Assembly (NCBI RefSeq): GCF_024298965.1
Contig: NZ_CP085193.1
Span: 11,098,001 to 11,162,000 of the forward strand
Direction: 5' to 3'
Origin: Streptomyces rapamycinicus NRRL 5491
Lineage (GTDB): Bacteria > Actinomycetota > Actinomycetes > Streptomycetales > Streptomycetaceae
Length of the DNA stretch: 64,000 nt
The position numbers and the translations under genes were made by a program. Positions 48,973 to 61,500 of the stretch are shown here, piece after piece; within the stretch, counting starts at the first letter, position 1, and each line of letters begins with the position of its first letter. The notes beneath the pieces were generated by a model. The model was not told the DNA's origin and searched no databases. It saw only the letters and a list, made by a program, of their open reading frames with translations.

Positions 48973-51900
48973 GTGGAGAACGACGAGAAGCTGGTCCGGT
49001 ATCTCAAGCGGGTGACCGCCGACCTGCACCAGGCGCGGCAGCGGCTTACCGAGATCGAGGCCGCGCAGTCGGAGCCGATCGCGATCGTGGGGATGGCGTG
49101 CCGGTTGCCGGGTGGGGTGACCACACCGGAGGAGCTGTGGGACCTGGTGGTGTCCGGCGGTGACGCGGTCGGTGGGTTTCCGGAGGACCGTGGCTGGGAT
49201 CTGGAGAACCTCTTCGACCCGGATCCCGATCACCCCGGCACCAGCTATGTCCGCGAGGGTGGTTTTCTGCGCGACGCGGGGGAGTTCGACGCGGGCTTCT
49301 TCGGCATTTCGCCGCGCGAGGCGTTGGCGATGGATCCGCAGCAGCGGTTGCTGTTGGAGACGTCATGGGAGGCGTTGGAGCGCGCCGGGATCGATCCAAC
49401 GGCCCTGCGTGGCAAGGACGTCGGTGTCTACTTCGGCACTCTCAACCAGGACTACGCCACGGACGTGGACACGGTCCCCGAGGGCGTCGAGGGCTATCTG
49501 ATGACGGGCAGCTCGGCGAGCGTGCTCACCGGGCGGGTCGCTTATGAGCTGGGGTTCGAGGGCCCGGCGATGACGATCGACACCGCATGTTCCTCCTCAC
49601 TGGTGGGCCTGCACCTGGCCGCGCAGGCGCTGCGCTCCGGCGAGTGCTCGATGGCGCTGGCCGGAGGGGCCACCGTCATGTCCACCCCCAGCGCCTTCGT
49701 CGGCTTCTCGCGGCAGCGCGGCATGGCTGAAGACGGCCGCTGTAAGTCGTTCGCGGCGTCGGCGGACGGTACGGGGTGGGCTGAGGGTGTGGGTGTGCTG
49801 GTGGTGGAGCGGTTGTCGGATGCGGAGCGGCTTGGACACCGGGTGCTGGCGGTGGTGCGGGGCAGTGCGGTGAATCAGGACGGTGCGTCGAATGGGCTGA
49901 CGGCGCCGAACGGTCCGTCGCAGCAGCGGGTGATTCAGCAGGCGTTGGCGGGTGCGGGGCTGGCGGCGGGCGATGTGGACGCCGTGGAGGGCCACGGCAC
50001 GGGCACCACACTGGGTGATCCGATCGAGGTCCAGGCGCTGATGGCGACCTACGGCCAGGACCGGCCTGAGGGGCATCCGCTGTGGTTGGGGTCGTTGAAG
50101 TCGAACATTGGCCACGCGCAGGCGGCTGCGGGTGTGGCTGGTGTGATCAAGATGGTGTTGGCGTTGCGGTATGGGGTGTTGCCGAGGACGTTGCATGTGG
50201 ATGAGCCTTCGCGGCAGGTGGATTGGTCGTCGGGTGCGGTGGAGTTGCTGACGGAGGAGCGGGTGTGGCCTGAGGTGGGGCGTGTGCGTCGGGCGGGGGT
50301 GTCGGGGTTCGGGGTGAGTGGGACGAACGCGCATGTGATTTTGGAGCAGGCTCCGGGGGCGGCTGTCGAGGTGGCGCCGGTGGTGGTGTCGGAGGGCCCG
50401 GGCGGAGTGGTGCCGTTGGTCGTTTCGGGCTCTGACGGCGCGGGGTTGCGGGGGCAGGCGCGGCGGCTGCTGGACTTTGTGGAGCGACGGCCGGACCTGG
50501 AGCTGGGCCAACTGGCACGTTCCTTGGCCGCGTCGCGGGCCGGGCTGTCGGAACGTGCGGTGGTGCTGGCGGGGGACCGGAGTGAGGCGTTGGCGGGGCT
50601 GGAGGCCGTGGCCGGGGGTGAGGTGGCCGGTAGCGAGGTGGTGGGACGGGCGGACGCCCAGGGTCGGGTGGTGTTGGTGTTTCCTGGTCAGGGGGCGCTG
50701 TGGGTGGGGATGGGGGCGGAGTTGTTGGAGTCGAGTGTGGTGTTTGCGGAGGGGCTTCGGGAGTGTGCGGGGGTGTTGGATCCGTTGACGGGTTGGTCGT
50801 TGGTGGATGTGGTTCGGGGTGTTGAGGGTGCGGTGTCCTTGGAGCGGGTGGATGTGGTGCAGCCGGTGTCGTTTGCGGTGATGGTGGGGTTGGCGCGGGT
50901 GTGGTTGGCGGCTGGTGTGGTGCCGTCGGCGGTGGTGGGTCATTCGCAGGGGGAGATTGCGGCGGCGTGTGTGGCGGGTGGGTTGTCGTTGGAGGATGCG
51001 GCGCGGGTGGTGGTGTTGCGTAGTCGGGCGATCGCGGCGGGGCTGTCGGGTGGTGGGGGGATGGTGTCGCTGGCTGTGGGTGTGGAGGAGGCGGAGCGGC
51101 TGGTTGAGGGGTGGTCGGGTCGGGTTGAGGTGGCGGCGGTGAATGGGCCGTTGTCGGTGGTGGTGGCTGGTGAGCCGGGGGCGTTGGGGGAGTTGGTGGG
51201 GGAGTGTGAGGGCGTGGGGGTGCGGGCGCGGTGGGTCGATGTGGATTACGCGTCGCATACGGTGCAGGTGGAGGCGATCGAGGGGGAGTTGGCGCGTTCG
51301 TTGGTGCAGGTCCGGCCGGTGTCCTCACGTATTCCGTTCTTCTCCACGGTGGAGGGGGAGTGGTTGGATACGGCTGAGTTGGATGCCGGGTACTGGTACC
51401 GGAACCTGCGGAGCACCGTCCGCTTCGCCCCGTCCATCGACCGGTTGATCGGGGAAGGCTTCGCGGCGTTTGTCGAGGTGAGTGCGCATCCGGTGCTGAC
51501 GATGAGTATTGAGGCGGCGGCAGAGCAAGCGGACGCCGGACCGGTCGTGGTGACCGGGACGCTTCGCCGGGGCGAGGGTGGCATGCGCCGCGTGCTGACC
51601 TCCCTGGCCGAGGCGTATGTACGCGGCGTCACCGTCGACTGGTCCGCCCTGCTCGGGTACACCCCCGCGCACGTCGCGATGGATCTGCCCACCTACGCCT
51701 TCCAACGCCAGCACTACTGGCTGGGACGGCGAGGCGGATCGGTGGACGCGACCGCGCTGGGGCTTGTGCGGGCCGACCACCCACTGCTGGGCGCCGTGAC
51801 CGAACTGCCCGAGTCGGGGGGCTTGTTGTTCACCTCCCGCCTGTCGTTGCGTACGCATCCGTGGCTGGGCGACCACGCGGCGGCGGGCACGGTGTTGCTG

Positions 51901-54900
51901 CCCGGGGCGGCGTTCGTGGAGCTGGCGGTGCGCGCCGGTGACGAGGTCGGCTGTGGTGTCGTCGAAGAGCTCGTGATCGAGGCACCGCTCACCCTGCCCG
52001 AGCGCGACGGTGTGCAGGTACGGGTGAGCGTCGGCGCCGTGGACGATTCCGGCCGACGCCCGGTGGCAGTGCACTCACGCGGCGAGGACGGCGGCGGCGA
52101 CACGCCATGGACCCGCCACATCAGCGGCACCCTTGCCCAGGACACCCCCGATGACCTGGACGCGGACCTGACGCAGTGGCCCCCCACCGGGGGGGTGGCG
52201 GTCCCGGAGGAGCGGGTGCGCGGCATTTACGAGGAGCTGGAGGCGAGCGGTTACGGATACGGCCCCGCCTTCCGTGGCCTACGGGCCGCATGGACGCGGG
52301 GCGACGAGATCTACGCCGAGGTGGCCCTGCCCGAGGAGCTGTCGGCCGAAGCCACCGCGTTCGGGCTGCACCCCGCACTGCTCGACGCGGCCCTGCACGC
52401 CACCGCGTTCCGAGACCGTACCGATGACCAGACAGGGCCCACCCTGCCGTTCGCCTATCGCGGAGTGTCCCTGCACGCCTCCGGCGCTTCGGCACTGCGC
52501 GTACGCATCACACCCAACGGCAAGGATGGGGTGGGCCTTCGGCTTGCCGATCCGAGCGGGGCGGCGGTGGCGGTGGTCGAGTCGTTGGTGTCGCGGCCGA
52601 TGCCGGCGGCGCTGCTGGACGCCGCCACACGGACCTCGACCGACCGGATGTTCCTCGTAGGGTGGGAGGAACTGCCGGTCGACGCCGCCGACGCACCACT
52701 GGACACCGTCCACACCGTCTCCGTACACACCGCGCAGGACGTTCGGGAGTTGGCCACCCGAGCCGACGCCCCGGTCGGGGCGCCGCCGGTGTTGCGGTAC
52801 GAGATCGGCCCCGACGATGCCGTAAGCGATGACACCAGCGCGGTCCGCGCGCATGAGCTGACGGGCCAAGTACTGGACGTGCTGCGGACGTGGCTGACCG
52901 AGCCCACGCTGGAGGACTCACGCCTGCTGGTGCTGACACGGCGCGCGGTAGGAGTCCGGGACACCGATCAGATCGATCCGGCGGTCGCCGCGGCCTGGGG
53001 GCTGGTCGCCACCGCGCAGTCGGAGAACCCCGGGCGCATCGTGCTCCTCGACCTGGACTGCGCACCGGCCTCCGCGGAGGCCCTGCCCGCCCTTCTGCCC
53101 GCCCTGCTCGCCGGAGACGAACCACAGCTCGCACTGCGCGCGGGCGTCTGCCGCCAACGCCGTCTGACCCGCGCGACGGCCGACGAGGCACTGGTGGCGC
53201 CCGAGGGAGAACCCGCGTGGCAGCTGGGCACCCGCGGCCCGGGAACGCTGGAGGGCCTGGCGCTGCTGCCGTCGCCGAAGGCACTGGCGCCACCGCCCCC
53301 GGGCCATGTCCGGATCGAGACACGTGCCGCGGGGCTCAACTTCCGCGATGTGCTGATGGCGCTGGGCATGTACCCCGGTGAGATCAGCATCGGCAACGAG
53401 GGCGCGGGTGTGGTCACGGAGGTCGGCCCGGGTGTCACCCGCTTCGCTCCGGGCGACCGCGTCATGGGGCTCTTCGAGGGCGCGGGCGGCCCCATCGCCG
53501 TCGCCGACTCCCTCACTCTCGTCCATATGCCAGAGGGGTGGTCCTTTCAGCAGGCGGCCGCGGTCCCCTGCGCATTCCTCACGGCCTACTACGGCCTGCG
53601 GGACCTGGCACGGCTGGAGCGCGGGGAGTCGGTCCTCATCCATGCGGCCGCCGGTGGCGTCGGCATGGCCGCGGTGCAACTGGCGCGGCATTGGGGTGCC
53701 GAGGTCTACGGCACCGCCGGCCCGGCCAAGTGGGACGCCGCGCGCGCCGCCGGTGTCCCGGACGGACGGCTGGCCAACTCCCGGACGCTGGAGTTCGAGC
53801 GGCGGTTTCTCGAGGTGACCGGCGGCCGTGGCTTCGATGTGGTGCTGGACGCCCTCGCCGGAGACTTCGTGGACGCCTCACTCCGGTTGCTGCCCAGGGG
53901 CGGCCGGTTCATCGAGATGGGCAAGAGCGATATCCGGGACGCCGAAGAGGTGGCCGTTCAGCACCCCGGCGTGGCCTATCGGGCGTTTGACCTGGCCGAG
54001 GCCGGTGGCGAGCGCATCCAGCGGATGCTGACCGAGCTGGTCGACCTCTTCGAGAAGGGGGTGCTGACCCCGCCACCGGTGACCGTATGGGACATCCGGC
54101 GCGCTCCGGCCGCCTTCCGCTTCATGAGCCGGGCGCAGCACATCGGCAAGAACGTGTTCACCCTGCCGCGCCGACTGGACCCGGACGGCACCGTGCTCAT
54201 CACGGGTGGCACCGGATCGCTGGGCAAGGTGGCCGCCCGGCGCCTGGTGGTCGAGCATGGCGTACGGAATCTGGTGCTGACCAGCCGGAGCGGACCCCAG
54301 GCCGCCGGCGCCGCCGAGCTGGAGCGGGAACTGACCTCACTCGGCGCACGCGTACGGATCGCCGCCTGCGATGTGGCAGACCGCGATGCCCTGGCGGGGC
54401 TGCTGTCCTCGCTGCCCGAAGACGCACCGCTGACCGCCGTGGTGCACAGCGCGGGAGCGCTGGACGACGGCGTGATCACCGCATTGAACAGGGAGCGGCT
54501 GGACACGGTCTTCGCCCCGAAGGTGGACGCCGCACTCCATCTGCACGAGCTGACCCGGCACCTGGACCTGGCGGCCTTCGTCCTGTTCTCCTCGGCCGCG
54601 GGGACGCTCGGCAGCTCGGGGCAGGGAAGCTATGTGGCGGCCAACGCCTTCCTGGACGCGTTGGCACATCGGCGCCGCGCCGAGGGGCTCCCGGGCATCT
54701 CCCTGGGCTGGGGGCTGTGGGCACAGGGTGCGGGGGTCGGGCTGACCGGCCACCTCACCGACGCCGACCAGTGGCGCATGGCGCGCGGGGGAGTGGCCGG
54801 GCTGTCGGAGGGCGAAGGCGGAGCACTGTTCGACACCGCACTGCGCATGCCCCAGCCGGTGGTGCTTCCGATGAAACTGGACCTGAGCGCACTGCGAGCC

Positions 54901-55512
54901 CAGGCCGCCGCCACCGGACCAGTGCCACCGTTGCTCCGTGGCCTCGTCCGGCAGGGTCGGCGCATTGCGCGGACGGCCGCCGATCTGGACGCCTTCACCC
55001 AGCGCCTGACCAGGGCCACCCCCGAGGAGCAGGAGCAGATCCTGCTCGGCCTGGTCTGCCGGGAGGCGGCTCGGGTACTGGGCCACGCCTCCGCCCACGC
55101 CATCGGGCCGGACCTGGCGTTCAACGAAATCGGCTTCGACTCCCTCACGGCGGTGGAACTGCGCAACCGGCTGGCCAACCACACCGGGATACGGCTCCCG
55201 GCCACGCTGGTCTTCGACTATCCGACGCCCACCGCCCTGATGCGCCACTTGCGGACGAAGCTCTGCCCGGACGCCCCACCTGAGCAGGGCCCTGCTGGGA
55301 GGGAGGAGGATCTGCGCCGCGCGTTGGCCGGCACACCGCTGAGCCGCTTCCGGGAGCTGGGCATCCTCGACACCCTCATGGCACTGGTCCGGGAACCCGA
55401 AGCGGAGCAGCAAGTGGACGGGCAGTCGGCGGAGGAGCGACCGGCTGCCGCGATCGCCGACATGGATGTCGACAGTCTGGTGCAACGAGCCATGAGCAAG
55501 GCCGGGAAGTAA
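48973..55512 (+). CDS. Type I PKS 4: module 6, KS-AT(methylmalonyl)-DH-ER-KR-ACP
   Basis: 2179 residues from a GTG start with AAGGGGAAGG upstream. N-terminal docking coil ([22 protein letters not shown]), KS (Cys206; EGHGTGT instead of EAHGTGT), AT (Ser658, YASH 759-762; GQGAL at 572-576 instead of the usual GQGAQ), DH (His968, Asp1138), ER (~1420-1725, Tyr1467 in [15 protein letters not shown] 1557-1564), KR ([11 protein letters not shown], Tyr1887), ACP (Ser2057). Full reduction is expected, leaving a methyl branch and CH2. The C-terminus ([12 protein letters not shown] ... [11 protein letters not shown]) matches the PKS 1 type and so the helix of PKS 5. Its TAA overlaps the ATG at 55512 by one base. 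Confidence 0.94.
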   Translation: MENDEKLVRYLKRVTADLHQARQRLTEIEAAQSEPIAIVGMACRLPGGVTTPEELWDLVVSGGDAVGGFPEDRGWDLENLFDPDPDHPGTSYVREGGFLRDAGEFDAGFFGISPREALAMDPQQRLLLETSWEALERAGIDPTALRGKDVGVYFGTLNQDYATDVDTVPEGVEGYLMTGSSASVLTGRVAYELGFEGPAMTIDTACSSSLVGLHLAAQALRSGECSMALAGGATVMSTPSAFVGFSRQRGMAEDGRCKSFAASADGTGWAEGVGVLVVERLSDAERLGHRVLAVVRGSAVNQDGASNGLTAPNGPSQQRVIQQALAGAGLAAGDVDAVEGHGTGTTLGDPIEVQALMATYGQDRPEGHPLWLGSLKSNIGHAQAAAGVAGVIKMVLALRYGVLPRTLHVDEPSRQVDWSSGAVELLTEERVWPEVGRVRRAGVSGFGVSGTNAHVILEQAPGAAVEVAPVVVSEGPGGVVPLVVSGSDGAGLRGQARRLLDFVERRPDLELGQLARSLAASRAGLSERAVVLAGDRSEALAGLEAVAGGEVAGSEVVGRADAQGRVVLVFPGQGALWVGMGAELLESSVVFAEGLRECAGVLDPLTGWSLVDVVRGVEGAVSLERVDVVQPVSFAVMVGLARVWLAAGVVPSAVVGHSQGEIAAACVAGGLSLEDAARVVVLRSRAIAAGLSGGGGMVSLAVGVEEAERLVEGWSGRVEVAAVNGPLSVVVAGEPGALGELVGECEGVGVRARWVDVDYASHTVQVEAIEGELARSLVQVRPVSSRIPFFSTVEGEWLDTAELDAGYWYRNLRSTVRFAPSIDRLIGEGFAAFVEVSAHPVLTMSIEAAAEQADAGPVVVTGTLRRGEGGMRRVLTSLAEAYVRGVTVDWSALLGYTPAHVAMDLPTYAFQRQHYWLGRRGGSVDATALGLVRADHPLLGAVTELPESGGLLFTSRLSLRTHPWLGDHAAAGTVLLPGAAFVELAVRAGDEVGCGVVEELVIEAPLTLPERDGVQVRVSVGAVDDSGRRPVAVHSRGEDGGGDTPWTRHISGTLAQDTPDDLDADLTQWPPTGGVAVPEERVRGIYEELEASGYGYGPAFRGLRAAWTRGDEIYAEVALPEELSAEATAFGLHPALLDAALHATAFRDRTDDQTGPTLPFAYRGVSLHASGASALRVRITPNGKDGVGLRLADPSGAAVAVVESLVSRPMPAALLDAATRTSTDRMFLVGWEELPVDAADAPLDTVHTVSVHTAQDVRELATRADAPVGAPPVLRYEIGPDDAVSDDTSAVRAHELTGQVLDVLRTWLTEPTLEDSRLLVLTRRAVGVRDTDQIDPAVAAAWGLVATAQSENPGRIVLLDLDCAPASAEALPALLPALLAGDEPQLALRAGVCRQRRLTRATADEALVAPEGEPAWQLGTRGPGTLEGLALLPSPKALAPPPPGHVRIETRAAGLNFRDVLMALGMYPGEISIGNEGAGVVTEVGPGVTRFAPGDRVMGLFEGAGGPIAVADSLTLVHMPEGWSFQQAAAVPCAFLTAYYGLRDLARLERGESVLIHAAAGGVGMAAVQLARHWGAEVYGTAGPAKWDAARAAGVPDGRLANSRTLEFERRFLEVTGGRGFDVVLDALAGDFVDASLRLLPRGGRFIEMGKSDIRDAEEVAVQHPGVAYRAFDLAEAGGERIQRMLTELVDLFEKGVLTPPPVTVWDIRRAPAAFRFMSRAQHIGKNVFTLPRRLDPDGTVLITGGTGSLGKVAARRLVVEHGVRNLVLTSRSGPQAAGAAELERELTSLGARVRIAACDVADRDALAGLLSSLPEDAPLTAVVHSAGALDDGVITALNRERLDTVFAPKVDAALHLHELTRHLDLAAFVLFSSAAGTLGSSGQGSYVAANAFLDALAHRRRAEGLPGISLGWGLWAQGAGVGLTGHLTDADQWRMARGGVAGLSEGEGGALFDTALRMPQPVVLPMKLDLSALRAQAAATGPVPPLLRGLVRQGRRIARTAADLDAFTQRLTRATPEEQEQILLGLVCREAARVLGHASAHAIGPDLAFNEIGFDSLTAVELRNRLANHTGIRLPATLVFDYPTPTALMRHLRTKLCPDAPPEQGPAGREEDLRRALAGTPLSRFRELGILDTLMALVREPEAEQQVDGQSAEERPAAAIADMDVDSLVQRAMSKAGK
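50088..50355 (+). repeat. KS3' segment of cassette copy C (module 6)
   Basis: The KS end of module 6 closely matches 24609-24876 of module 1. The following linker (about 50356-50660) is unique, which shows that exchange happened in separate patches. Confidence 0.7.
50662..51655 (+). repeat. AT segment of cassette copy C (module 6)
   Basis: This methylmalonyl AT region matches 25168-26161 of module 1 closely, with local differences (for example [26 protein letters not shown]). It is the third copy of the AT cassette. Confidence 0.75.
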
Positions 55513-55538
55513 TGTCGGTTCGGAATGCGGAGGCCGGG

Positions 55539-58500
55539 ATGACCACTCCCGAAGCGAAGGTCGTCGAAGCGCTGCGTGTCACGCTCATGGAGAACGAGCG
55601 GCTCGAGCGGGAGAACGCCGACATACGCCGCGGCCTGTCGGAACCGATCGCGATCGTCGGGATGGCATGCCGGTTGCCGGGTGGGGTGACCACACCGGAG
55701 GAGCTGTGGGACCTGGTGATGGAGGGTGGTGACGCGATCGGCGGGTTTCCGGAGGACCGTGGCTGGGATCTGGAGAACCTCTTCGACCCGGATCCGGACC
55801 ACCCGGGCACCAGCTATGTCCGCGAGGGTGGTTTTCTGCGCGACGCGGGGGAGTTCGACGCGGGCTTCTTCGGCATCTCGCCACGTGAGGCGCTGGCGAT
55901 GGATCCGCAACAGCGCATCATGCTCGAGACCTCCTGGGAGGCGTTCGAACGCGCCGGGATCGACCCGACCGCTCTGCGGGGCAAGGACATCGGCGTCTTC
56001 TCCGGGGTGACCTACCACAGCTACGGCTCCGGAGCGCGGGTCCCCGAGGAGCTCGAAGCGGTCATGGGAACGGGCACCTCGGCGAGCGTCCTGTCGGGGC
56101 GGGTGTCTTATGTGCTCGGTTTCGAGGGGCCCTCGGTCGCGGTGGACACGGCGTGTTCCTCGTCGCTGGTGGCGTTGCACCTGGCCGTACAGGCACTGCG
56201 GTTGGGCGAGTGCTCGATGGCGCTGGCCGGAGGTGTGACCGTCATGGCCAACCCGGGCATCTTCGTCGGCTTCTCGCGGCAGCGCGGCATGTCCAAGGAC
56301 GGCCGTTGCAGGGCCTTCGCGGCCGCGGCGGACGGCACCGGCTTCTCCGAGGGCGCGGGAGTGCTGCTGGTGGAGCGGCTGTCGGATGCGGAGCGGCTTG
56401 GGCATCGGGTGTTGGCGGTGGTGCGGGGCAGTGCGGTGAATCAGGACGGTGCGTCGAACGGTTTGACGGCGCCGAACGGACCGTCGCAGCAGCGTGTCAT
56501 CCGGCAGGCGTTGGCGGGTGCAGGGTTGGTGGCGGGGGATGTGGATGCCGTGGAGGCGCATGGGACGGGCACGGCGCTGGGTGATCCGATCGAGGCGCAG
56601 GCGCTTCTGGACACGTATGGCCAGGGTCGGCCTGAGGGGCGTCCGTTGTGGTTGGGGTCGTTGAAGTCGAATATTGGTCATGCGCAGGCGGCTGCGGGTG
56701 TGGCTGGTGTGATCAAGATGGTGTTGGCGTTGCGGTATGGGGTGTTGCCGAGGACGTTGCATGTGGATGAGCCTTCGCGGCAGGTGGATTGGTCGTCGGG
56801 TGCGGTGGAGTTGCTGACGGAGGAGCGGGTGTGGCCTGAGGTGGGGCGTGTGCGTCGGGCGGGGGTGTCGGGGTTCGGGGTGAGTGGGACGAATGCGCAT
56901 GTGATTTTGGAGCAGGCGCCGGGGGTGGCTGTGGGGGTGGTGGCGGAGGCTCCGGGTCGTGGTCGTGGTGGTGTGGTGCCGTTGGTGGTGTCGGGGCGTG
57001 GTGGTGCGGGGTTGCGGGGGCAGGCGCGGAGGTTGCTGGATTTCGTTGAGGGTCGTCCGGATGTGGGTGTGGTGGAGCTGGGGGCGGCGTTGGCTTGTGG
57101 TCGGGCGGGGTTGTCGGATCGTGCGGTGGTGGTGGCGGGGGATCGGGAGGAGGCTCTGGCGGGGCTGGCGGTGGTGGCGGAGGGTGGTGGTGCGGGGAGG
57201 GCTGAGGTTCGGGGTCGGGTGGTGTTGGTGTTTCCTGGTCAGGGGGCGCAGTGGGTGGGGATGGGTGCGGAGTTGTTGGAGTCGAGTGTGGTGTTTGCGG
57301 AGGGGCTTCGGGAGTGTGCGGGGGTGTTGGATCCGTTGACGGGTTGGTCGTTGGTGGATGTGGTTCGGGGTGTTGGGGGTGTGGGGTTGTTGGAGCGGGT
57401 GGATGTGGTGCAGGTGGTGTCGTTTGCGGTGATGGTGGGGTTGGCGCGGGTGTGGTTGGCGGCTGGTGTGGTGCCGTCGGCGGTGGTGGGTCATTCGCAG
57501 GGGGAGATTGCGGCGGCGTGTGTGGCGGGTGGGTTGTCGTTGGAGGATGCGGCGCGGGTGGTGGTGTTGCGTAGTCGGGCGATTGCGGCGGGGCTGTCGG
57601 GTCGTGGGGGGATGGTGTCGCTGGGTGTGGGTGTGGGTGAGGCGGAGTTGTTGGTGTCCCGTTGGGGTGGTCGGGTTGAGGTGGCGGCGGTGAATGGGCC
57701 GTTGTCGGTGGTGGTGGCTGGTGAGCTGGGGGCGTTGGGGGAGTTGGTGGGGGAGTGTGAGGGCGTGGGGGTGCGGGCGCGGTGGGTCGATGTGGATTAC
57801 GCGTCGCATACGGTGCAGGTGGAGGCGATCGAGGGGGAGTTGGCGTGTTCGTTGTCGCGGGTCCGGCCGGTGTCCTCGGGTATTCCGTTCTTCTCCACGG
57901 TGGAGGGGGAGTGGTTGGATACGGCTGAGTTGGATGCCGGGTACTGGTACCGCAATCTGCGGAGCACCGTCCGCTTCGCCCCGGCCATTGAGCGCCTGTT
58001 GGAGGAGGGCTTCCGGGCGTTCGTTGAGGTGAGTGCGCATCCGGTGCTGACGATGAGTATTGAGGCGGCGGCAGAGCAAGCGGACGCCGGACCGGTCGTG
58101 GTGACCGGGACGCTTCGCCGGGGTGAGGGTGGTATGCGCCGTGTGCTGACCTCCCTGGCCGAGGCGTATGTACGCGGTGTCACCGTCGACTGGTCCGCCC
58201 TGCTCGGCGACACCCCCGCGCACGTCGCGACGGATCTGCCCACCTACGCCTTCCAACATCAGCACTACTGGCTCAAGAACGCCGCCCCCGCTGACGCGGG
58301 ATCCGTAGACGATCAACTGCCGGGTCTGGCCGAACTGTCCGAGGAGACCGGCACGTTGACCGCTCGCCTTCGTGGGGAGTCGGCGCAGGAGCAGGAACGC
58401 ATCCTGTTGGAGACCGTCCGCCAGGAGACCGCAGGCGTCCTGGGCCATCCCTCGCTGGATGCCATTGAACCGGACATGGTGTTCAACCAGATCGGGTTCG

Positions 58501-61500
58501 ATTCGGCCACCGCCGTGCAGTTGCGTAACCGTCTGAACGCACTCACCGACCGGACTCTGCCGACCACCCTGCTCTTTGACTACCCCACCCCCCTGATCCT
58601 CGCCGACTTTCTGCGTGACGAGCTCATCGGGGACACGGCCGCCCAGGCCCCGGAGGAGGCAGTGGGACCGACGTCGGCGTCCGTAGCTGTGTCGACCGAG
58701 CCGGTGGCGATCGTGGGCATGGCGTGTCGACTTCCGGGGGCAGTCACCACGCCGGAAGAGCTATGGGAGCTGGTGCTTCAGGGCCGGGATGGGATCAGCG
58801 ACTTCCCGGTAAACCGAGGCTGGGACCTGGAGAACCTGTTCGACCCGGACCCGGACCACCCCGGCACCAGCTATGCGCACCAAGGCGGATTTCTGCACGA
58901 TGCCGGAGAGTTCGACGCGGGCTTCTTCGGGATCTCGCCACGTGAGGCGCTGGCCGTGGACCCGCAACAGCGTCTGATGCTGGAAACCTCGTGGGAAGCG
59001 CTGGAGCGGGCCGGGATCGACCCGACCACCCTGCGGGGCAAGGACGTGGGTGTCTTCTCCGGTGTGACGTACCACAACTACGGCTCGGGCGTGGAGCCGG
59101 TGCCCGCCGAGCTCGAGGGCATGCTGGGCCTCGGGGCCTCGGCCAGCGTGCTGTCGGGACGGGTGTCCTATGCGCTTGGGTTCGAGGGTCCGTCGGTCGC
59201 GGTGGACACGGCATGCTCCTCGTCCCTGGTGGCGTTGCATCTGGCGGCTCAGGCGTTGCGAGCCGGTGAGTGTTCGATCGCCTTGGCCGGTGGTGTCACG
59301 GTGATGCCCACGCCCGGTATCTTCATCGCCTTCTCGCGGCAGCGCGGCATGTCGATCGATGGCCGGTGCAAGTCGTTCGCCGCCTCGGCTGACGGTACGG
59401 GGTGGGCCGAGGGCGTGGGTGTGTTGGCGCTGGAGCGGCTGTCGGACGCGGAGCGGAACGGCCATCGGGTGTTGGCGGTGGTGCGGGGCAGTGCGGTGAA
59501 CCAGGACGGTGCGTCGAATGGCCTGACGGCGCCCAACGGTCCGTCGCAGCAGCGTGTTATTCGGCAGGCACTGGCCAGTGCGGGCGTATCGGCCACCGAG
59601 GTGGATGTGGTCGAGGCGCATGGCACGGGCACGGCGCTGGGCGATCCCATCGAGGCGCAGGCGGTGCTGGCTACGTACGGCCAGGACCGCGATCGGCCGC
59701 TGTTGATGGGGTCGTTGAAGTCGAACATCGGCCATGCGCAGGCGGCGGCGGGGGTGGCCGGTGTCATCAAGATGGTGTTGGCGTTGCGGCATGGCATCGC
59801 GCCTCGGACGTTGCACGTGGAGGAGCCGACGTCGCAGGTGGACTGGTCGTCGGGTGCGGTGGAGCTGCTGACCGAGGAGCGGGTGTGGCCGGAGGTGGGG
59901 CGTCCGCGCCGGGCGGGGGTGTCCGCGTTCGGCGTCAGCGGCACCAACGCCCACGTCATCCTGGAACAGGCGGCGCCGGAGGCGACCGAGCCGACCGAGC
60001 CGACCGACCCGGCGATGTCCTGGCCGAAGGGCGTCCCCGTGCCGCTTGTGGTGTCGGGGCGTGGTGACGCGGCCTTGCGGGCCCAGGCACAACGCCTGCG
60101 GTCCTTCCTCGCAGACGAGCCGCAGCTCGATATGAGCGAACTCGGTGTCGCGTTGGGTTGTGGTCGGGCGGGGTTGTCGGATCGTGCGGTGGTGGTGGCG
60201 GGGGGTCGTGAGGAGGCGTTGGCGGGGTTGGGTGTGGTGGCGCGGGGTGAGTCGGCTGCCGGGGTGGTGTCGGGTTCGGTGGTGCGTGGTCGGTTGGGGG
60301 TGTTGTTCGCTGGTCAGGGGTGTCAGCGGGTGGGGATGGGGCGTGGGTTGTATGAGGTGTTCCCGGTGTTCCGGGAGGTCTTCGATGCGGTGTGTGGGGC
60401 GTTGGACCGGGAGTTGAATACCGGGGGTGTGTCGGGTTCGGTGCGGGAGGTGGTGTTCGGGGGTGGTGAGTTGCTGGAGCGGACGGTGTTTGCTCAGGCG
60501 GGGTTGTTCGCGGTGGAGACGGCGTTGTTCCGGTTGGTGGAGTCCTGGGGTGTGGTGCCGGATGTGGTGGGTGGGCATTCGGTGGGTGAGGTGACGGCGG
60601 CGCATGTGGCGGGTGTGTTGTCGTTGGAGGATGCGGCGGTGTTGGTGGCGGCGCGGGGTCGGTTGATGGAGGCGTTGCCGGGGGGTGGCGTGATGGTGGC
60701 GGTGGGCGCGGGTGAGGACCGGGTGCGTCCTCTGCTGGTGCCAGGAGTGGATATCGCGGCGGTGAACGGCCCCGCTGCGGTGGTGCTCTCCGGCGACGAG
60801 GAGCCGGTGTTGCGGGTGGCGGGGGAGTTGTCGGAGCGGGGGTGCCGGACGAGGCGTCTGGCGGTCTCGCACCCGTTCCACTCCACGCGGATGGAACCGA
60901 TGCTGGAGGAGTTCCGGGAGGCGATTGCCGACGTGTCGTTCGCTGCCCCGGTGATCCCTCTGGTGTCCAACGTGACCGGGCAGCTAGCAGACACGGAGGC
61001 GGTGTGTTCGCCCGAGTACTGGGTGGAGCATGTGCGTGCCGCCGTGCGCTTCGCGGACGGAGTGCGGGCGCTTGCCGACTATGGCGTCGGCACATACCTG
61101 GAGTTGGCGCCGGATGCGGTGCTGTCCGCGATGGTCGGGGACTGTCTTCCTGAGAAGTTGGCCGAAGAGTCCGTGGTGGTGCCGTCGCTACGGCGTGAGG
61201 GTGACGAGCCCCGTGCGCTGCTGTCCGCCGTCGCTCACCTGCACGTGGCAGGCGTACGCATAGATTTCGGTGTCCTGTTCGGCAACACGGTTCTGCCTGC
61301 CCATATCTCGGATCTGCCGACGTATGCGTTCCAGCGCGAGCATTACTGGTTGGTGGGGGACGGGCGTGGAGCCGGTGATGTGACGTCTGCCGGGCTGGCC
61401 GGGGTGGGACATCCGCTGTTGGGCGCGGTGACGGAGGTGCCGGGGTCGGGTGAGGTGTTGTTCACCTCCCGGCTGTCGTTGGGGTCCCATCCGTGGCTGG

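Noticed and set aside
55218..58448. 1076-residue minus-strand open frame opposite the PKS 4/5 junction
   Set aside because: Antisense shadow with repetitive His/Arg sequence; repeated wherever the AT cassette is repeated.
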